A DNA stretch of 24,175 bases, taken from assembly GCA_946409855.1 (NCBI GenBank), contig CAMJXZ010000010.1:1-24175 (forward strand), given 5' to 3'. Below, one piece after another: positions 21,762 through 24,175 of the stretch. The notes beneath the pieces are model-generated. The model made no database searches. It saw only the letters and a list, made by a program, of their open reading frames with translations, and was not told where the DNA came from. The position numbers and the translations under genes were made by a program. This DNA comes from an uncultured Clostridia bacterium. GTDB lineage: Bacteria; Bacillota; Clostridia; Christensenellales; Aristaeellaceae. The number at the start of each line of letters is the position of its first letter. Position 1 is the first letter of the stretch.

Positions 21762-23738
21762 TCAGTCGGACGCGTTGGTCCGGTTGAGCATGTCAAGCAC
21801 GGCGCCAAAGTAGGTTTCCACCTCTTTGTCCGTCAGCTTCATGGCGGTTTTGAGCAGCTGGGGCACCTTGAGCGGCCGCACCCTGGCGTAATAGCGGGCG
21901 GAGCGGATGTTCAGATCCCACTTTTCCATGGTCAGGTTTTTCCAGCGCTCGATGTGGCGGGGCAGGATCGCCCCAATAGCCGCCTCCCAGGCGTCGAAGA
22001 TCGCCCGCTGGTCCGGCCAGGCGAAATGCTTTTCCATGATCTCCGCCACCCGGGTCAGGAACTTCGCCTTCATTTCGGGCACCTGGAGCAGGGCGTTCAG
22101 CGGCTCGTGGCGGAAGCCCTGGATCTTGCCCTTGACGGGCTTGATGTAGTATTCCAGCGGGGTTTTCCCCACGGAGTTGAAGCAGGCCTCCACGTCGAAC
22201 AGCAGGTATTTCCACTTGCCCCCCGGCACCCGGTACAGGCGGACGTTGGTAAAGTCCTTGTTGCCCAGGATGATCTGGTAGGCGGCGTGGGTGAACAGGC
22301 TGTCCACATCCAGCCGGTCGGTGACGTAGGTCAGGTTGTCCCCCTTGTTCAGGTCGTTCTTCTTGCAGAAATCGGCCAGCGCCACCCAGTCCTCCCCCGA
22401 ACCGTTGGAGGTAAAGCGCTCGGTGCCGGTGCGGGAGATGACGTCGATGCGGTCGATCTCATCCTCGTCCGTGACGCCCTCCCACTGGGCGACCATGTAC
22501 TTGTTGATCTTTTCGCGCAGGTTGTAGTGCCCCCAGTACCGACCGTTGATGTACACCTGGATGCACAGCGCGTCCTGGTACAGAAGGTCCTCCCCTTCGG
22601 CCAGGGCGGTGCCCACCACGTCCCGCAGGCGGCAGAAAAAGGCGTCCGAGTTGGCGGCGCGCAGCAGCAGGGAGTGATAGCCCGCATAGTCCCGGTGGGG
22701 AAAGGGGTTGAAGGCAAATTCGTCCGGCCCGTAGGCGCTCCTGGCGTAAATGGCGATGGAGCGCTGGGTGTTCTGCCGGGCGGAATGGCCGGCGGCGGTG
22801 AAGGTGCCGGTCTGGCTAATCAGGCGCGCGCCGGTTTCGTCGAAATACTCGATGTGCGCCGGGTATTCCAGCTCCTTTTCGTAATTGGGCACGCTGCCGT
22901 TTCCCTTGACCAGGGCGCCGGTCGTCTTATTGAACAGGTACTTGTCGTCCGAGATCAGGCAGACCACCGGCGTATGCAGATCCTCGCCGATCAGGTAGGT
23001 CGCGCCGGCGGCGGGGGATGAAACCAGCCCCTCCGCGAACGCTTTGACCCGGAGCGGCGCGGTTTTCTTCACCGTCAGCCCTTCTTTGGGGAAGACGGGG
23101 GATTTTTCGGTGGGCGTTTCCCCGTCCAGGGTGTAGCGGAGCACCGCGCCTTCCGCGCCGGAGGCGGTCACGGTGACGGCGGCATCGTACATGCCGCCCG
23201 CCGGGAACAGCGCGGGTTCGTCCAGCCGGCCGGGCAGCACCGGGCCCTGGTTCTTCTTGCCCGGGGTGGCGGTTTCAAAAAAGCCGTAGGCGGTTCCGTC
23301 CGCGCTCAGCCCGTAGCTGACGCAGCCGTACTGCCGGGGCAGCTTGAGGGTCTGCACCGGGCTACCCTGATCATCGCTCAGATACAGGGTTTCCCCCTTG
23401 GCGGAAATCTTGAAATCGGCGTAGAAGGTTTTGTTTTTGCCCTTGGAAAGGGTGCTGTCCCCGGTGCAGTACACCAAAAGGTATGCTCCCTTGTCCAGCT
23501 TAGTCCCTTTGGGGAAAGACCAGCGCGTCAGGTCAAATTTGCTGTCGCTCAGATACCAGCCGGACAGGTCGACAGCCTTGGGGCCGTTGTTGTACAGCTC
23601 CACCCAGTCGTAGGCGTGGCCGTTCTGATAGGTGCCGTTCTGCGCCATCACTTCGCTGATCACGACCTCCGCGGAGGCGGAGGCGCACCAGAGCGCCGCC
23701 AGCAGCAGCAGCGCCAGCGTCCATTTTTTCATCTTCAT
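21762..23738 (-). CDS. Secreted lamin-tail / Fn3-associated / CotH domain protein
   Basis: From ATG 23738 the protein has 658 residues. Residues 1-23 are a signal peptide (KKWTLALLLLAALWCASASA). Residues 24-130 form a lamin-tail domain (VVISEVMAQNGTY, DWVELYNNGPKAVDLSGWYL, PKGTKLDKGAYLLVYC). About 175-245 is an Fn3-associated or chitobiase-like domain (RYTLDGETPTEKSPVF, PLRVKAFAEGL). About 255-620 is the CotH kinase-like domain, with QRSIAIYARSAYG, LCIQVYINGRYWGHYNLREKIN and YLLFDVEACF. CotH proteins phosphorylate coat proteins in Bacillus spores; secreted multi-domain relatives are common in gut and rumen clostridia with unclear targets. The frame extends upstream to 23870, but that would run through the preceding gene, and the signal peptide begins at 23738 or at the Met two codons later. 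Confidence 0.88.
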   Translation of the reverse strand: MKMKKWTLALLLLAALWCASASAEVVISEVMAQNGTYQNGHAYDWVELYNNGPKAVDLSGWYLSDSKFDLTRWSFPKGTKLDKGAYLLVYCTGDSTLSKGKNKTFYADFKISAKGETLYLSDDQGSPVQTLKLPRQYGCVSYGLSADGTAYGFFETATPGKKNQGPVLPGRLDEPALFPAGGMYDAAVTVTASGAEGAVLRYTLDGETPTEKSPVFPKEGLTVKKTAPLRVKAFAEGLVSSPAAGATYLIGEDLHTPVVCLISDDKYLFNKTTGALVKGNGSVPNYEKELEYPAHIEYFDETGARLISQTGTFTAAGHSARQNTQRSIAIYARSAYGPDEFAFNPFPHRDYAGYHSLLLRAANSDAFFCRLRDVVGTALAEGEDLLYQDALCIQVYINGRYWGHYNLREKINKYMVAQWEGVTDEDEIDRIDVISRTGTERFTSNGSGEDWVALADFCKKNDLNKGDNLTYVTDRLDVDSLFTHAAYQIILGNKDFTNVRLYRVPGGKWKYLLFDVEACFNSVGKTPLEYYIKPVKGKIQGFRHEPLNALLQVPEMKAKFLTRVAEIMEKHFAWPDQRAIFDAWEAAIGAILPRHIERWKNLTMEKWDLNIRSARYYARVRPLKVPQLLKTAMKLTDKEVETYFGAVLDMLNRTNASD

Positions 23739-23739
23739 C

Positions 23740-24030
23740 TCACAGATACTTCTCGTTGATCGATTTGGTCTTTTTGCTGTCCGGCTCGATGTATTCGATT
23801 TCCATCCGGTCAAAGGAAACGCTTTCCAGGAAATGCTCCGGCAGGAACCGCGTAAGGCCGTACTCCTCAAAATCCTTTTCGTGCCGGGGCAGCACGCAGG
23901 GGCGCTGCAGGTCCAGCTGACGGCACGCCTCGGTCAGCGCTTCCTCCCATTCCCGCCGGACGCAGGGAACCGTCACGTCCCGCACGGTCCTTCCGTGCTT
24001 CACCAGCTTCACCCAGATGCCTGCCGCCAT
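23740..24030 (-). CDS. Small conserved-looking protein of unknown function
   Basis: The 96-residue soluble protein begins at ATG 24030 with GGGAGG about ten bases upstream. Its stop is one base before the CotH-protein start, so the two are tightly coupled. It opens with IWVKLVKHGRTVRDVTVPC, then REWEEALTEACRQLDLQRPCVL, a middle FEEYGLTRFLPEHFLESVSFDRMEIEYI, and a charged tail. It is aromatic and acidic, and has no signal peptide or membrane segment. I do not recognise a named family. The strong ribosome-binding site, the dedicated promoter and the coupling make it a real gene. Confidence 0.75.
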   Translation of the reverse strand: MAAGIWVKLVKHGRTVRDVTVPCVRREWEEALTEACRQLDLQRPCVLPRHEKDFEEYGLTRFLPEHFLESVSFDRMEIEYIEPDSKKTKSINEKYL

Positions 24031-24062
24031 ACCGTCCGTTCCTCCCGTCCTGATGTCGCTTT

Positions 24063-24091
24063 ATTATCGCACAGCCGCGGGCTTTTTGCAA
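24063..24091 (-). promoter_or_regulatory. Promoter for the small-protein/CotH/Gx operon
   Basis: On the minus strand TTGCAA (24091-24086, 4 of 6) and GATAAT (24068-24063, 5 of 6) are separated by 17 bases. The leader to ATG 24030 is about 25 bases. From 24092 to the end of the window I see no gene I can support. Confidence 0.55.
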
Positions 24092-24175
24092 GGGCACGCG
24101 AAACGCAAAGCGGTCTGGACTTATTGCTCCCCCAACAAATTCTTGAAACATCTGCAGCGTCATAAGGGGCGATAT

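Noticed and set aside
21954..23021. 355-residue plus-strand open frame
   Set aside because: It is antisense to the CotH domain and is His/Val/Gly-rich without any recognisable motif.
23739..23870. N-terminal extension of the CotH protein to 23870
   Set aside because: It overlaps the small upstream gene and would bury the signal peptide.
24092..24175. Minus-strand open frame entering from the right edge
   Set aside because: Two frames are open and a third stops after about four codons; the length is too short to support a gene.

Overview
The window is GC-rich DNA that reads like a Gram-positive clostridial anaerobe of the gut or rumen type. Its marks are strong AGGAGG-type ribosome-binding sites, frequent GTG/TTG starts, CotH and Gx-transporter family genes, Firmicutes-style TTGACA/TATAAT promoters, and a dispersed intergenic hairpin repeat. 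This placement is inference; there is no rRNA or other phylogenetic marker.

Layout. (1) 1-4070 (+): the C-terminal end of an ABC solute-binding protein, then a GH120-like beta-helix glycosidase (probable beta-xylosidase) and a type-B carboxylesterase, suggesting a small hemicellulose/oligosaccharide-use cluster. (2) 4071-4659: a dispersed repeat, an intrinsic terminator and a strong promoter. (3) 4660-11153 (+): a four-gene ABC importer made of a secreted DUF3798 protein, a double-domain ATPase and two permeases. The genes from the ATPase on overlap. The first permease is 760 aa because it carries about 350 residues of extracytoplasmic sequence; this is the most unusual item in the window. 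(4) 11154-11679: a terminator, a 161-bp near-palindromic MITE-like element and a second copy of the dispersed repeat. (5) 13633-11680 (-): an esterase followed by an ATP-grasp ligase. (6) 13634-14204: divergent promoter region with a third repeat copy, leading to a Pr6Pr-type membrane protein (14205-14912, +). (7) 20980-15238 (-): xanthine phosphoribosyltransferase, BMP-family binding protein, nucleoside-type ABC ATPase and two permeases, driven by a near-consensus promoter. This is a coherent purine uptake and salvage operon. (8) 24030-21220 (-): a small conserved-looking protein, a secreted lamin-tail/CotH protein and a Gx transporter family membrane protein, ended by a strong terminator.

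The two importers are of related architecture (two fused ATPase domains with a degenerate second half, plus two BPD_transp_2-type permeases). The BMP system has an obvious purine link through xpt. The DUF3798 system has no substrate clue in its neighbourhood. Both have inverted repeats between the binding-protein gene and the ATPase gene, consistent with making more binding protein than membrane complex. I found no tRNA, rRNA, CRISPR array, phage module or intact transposase.
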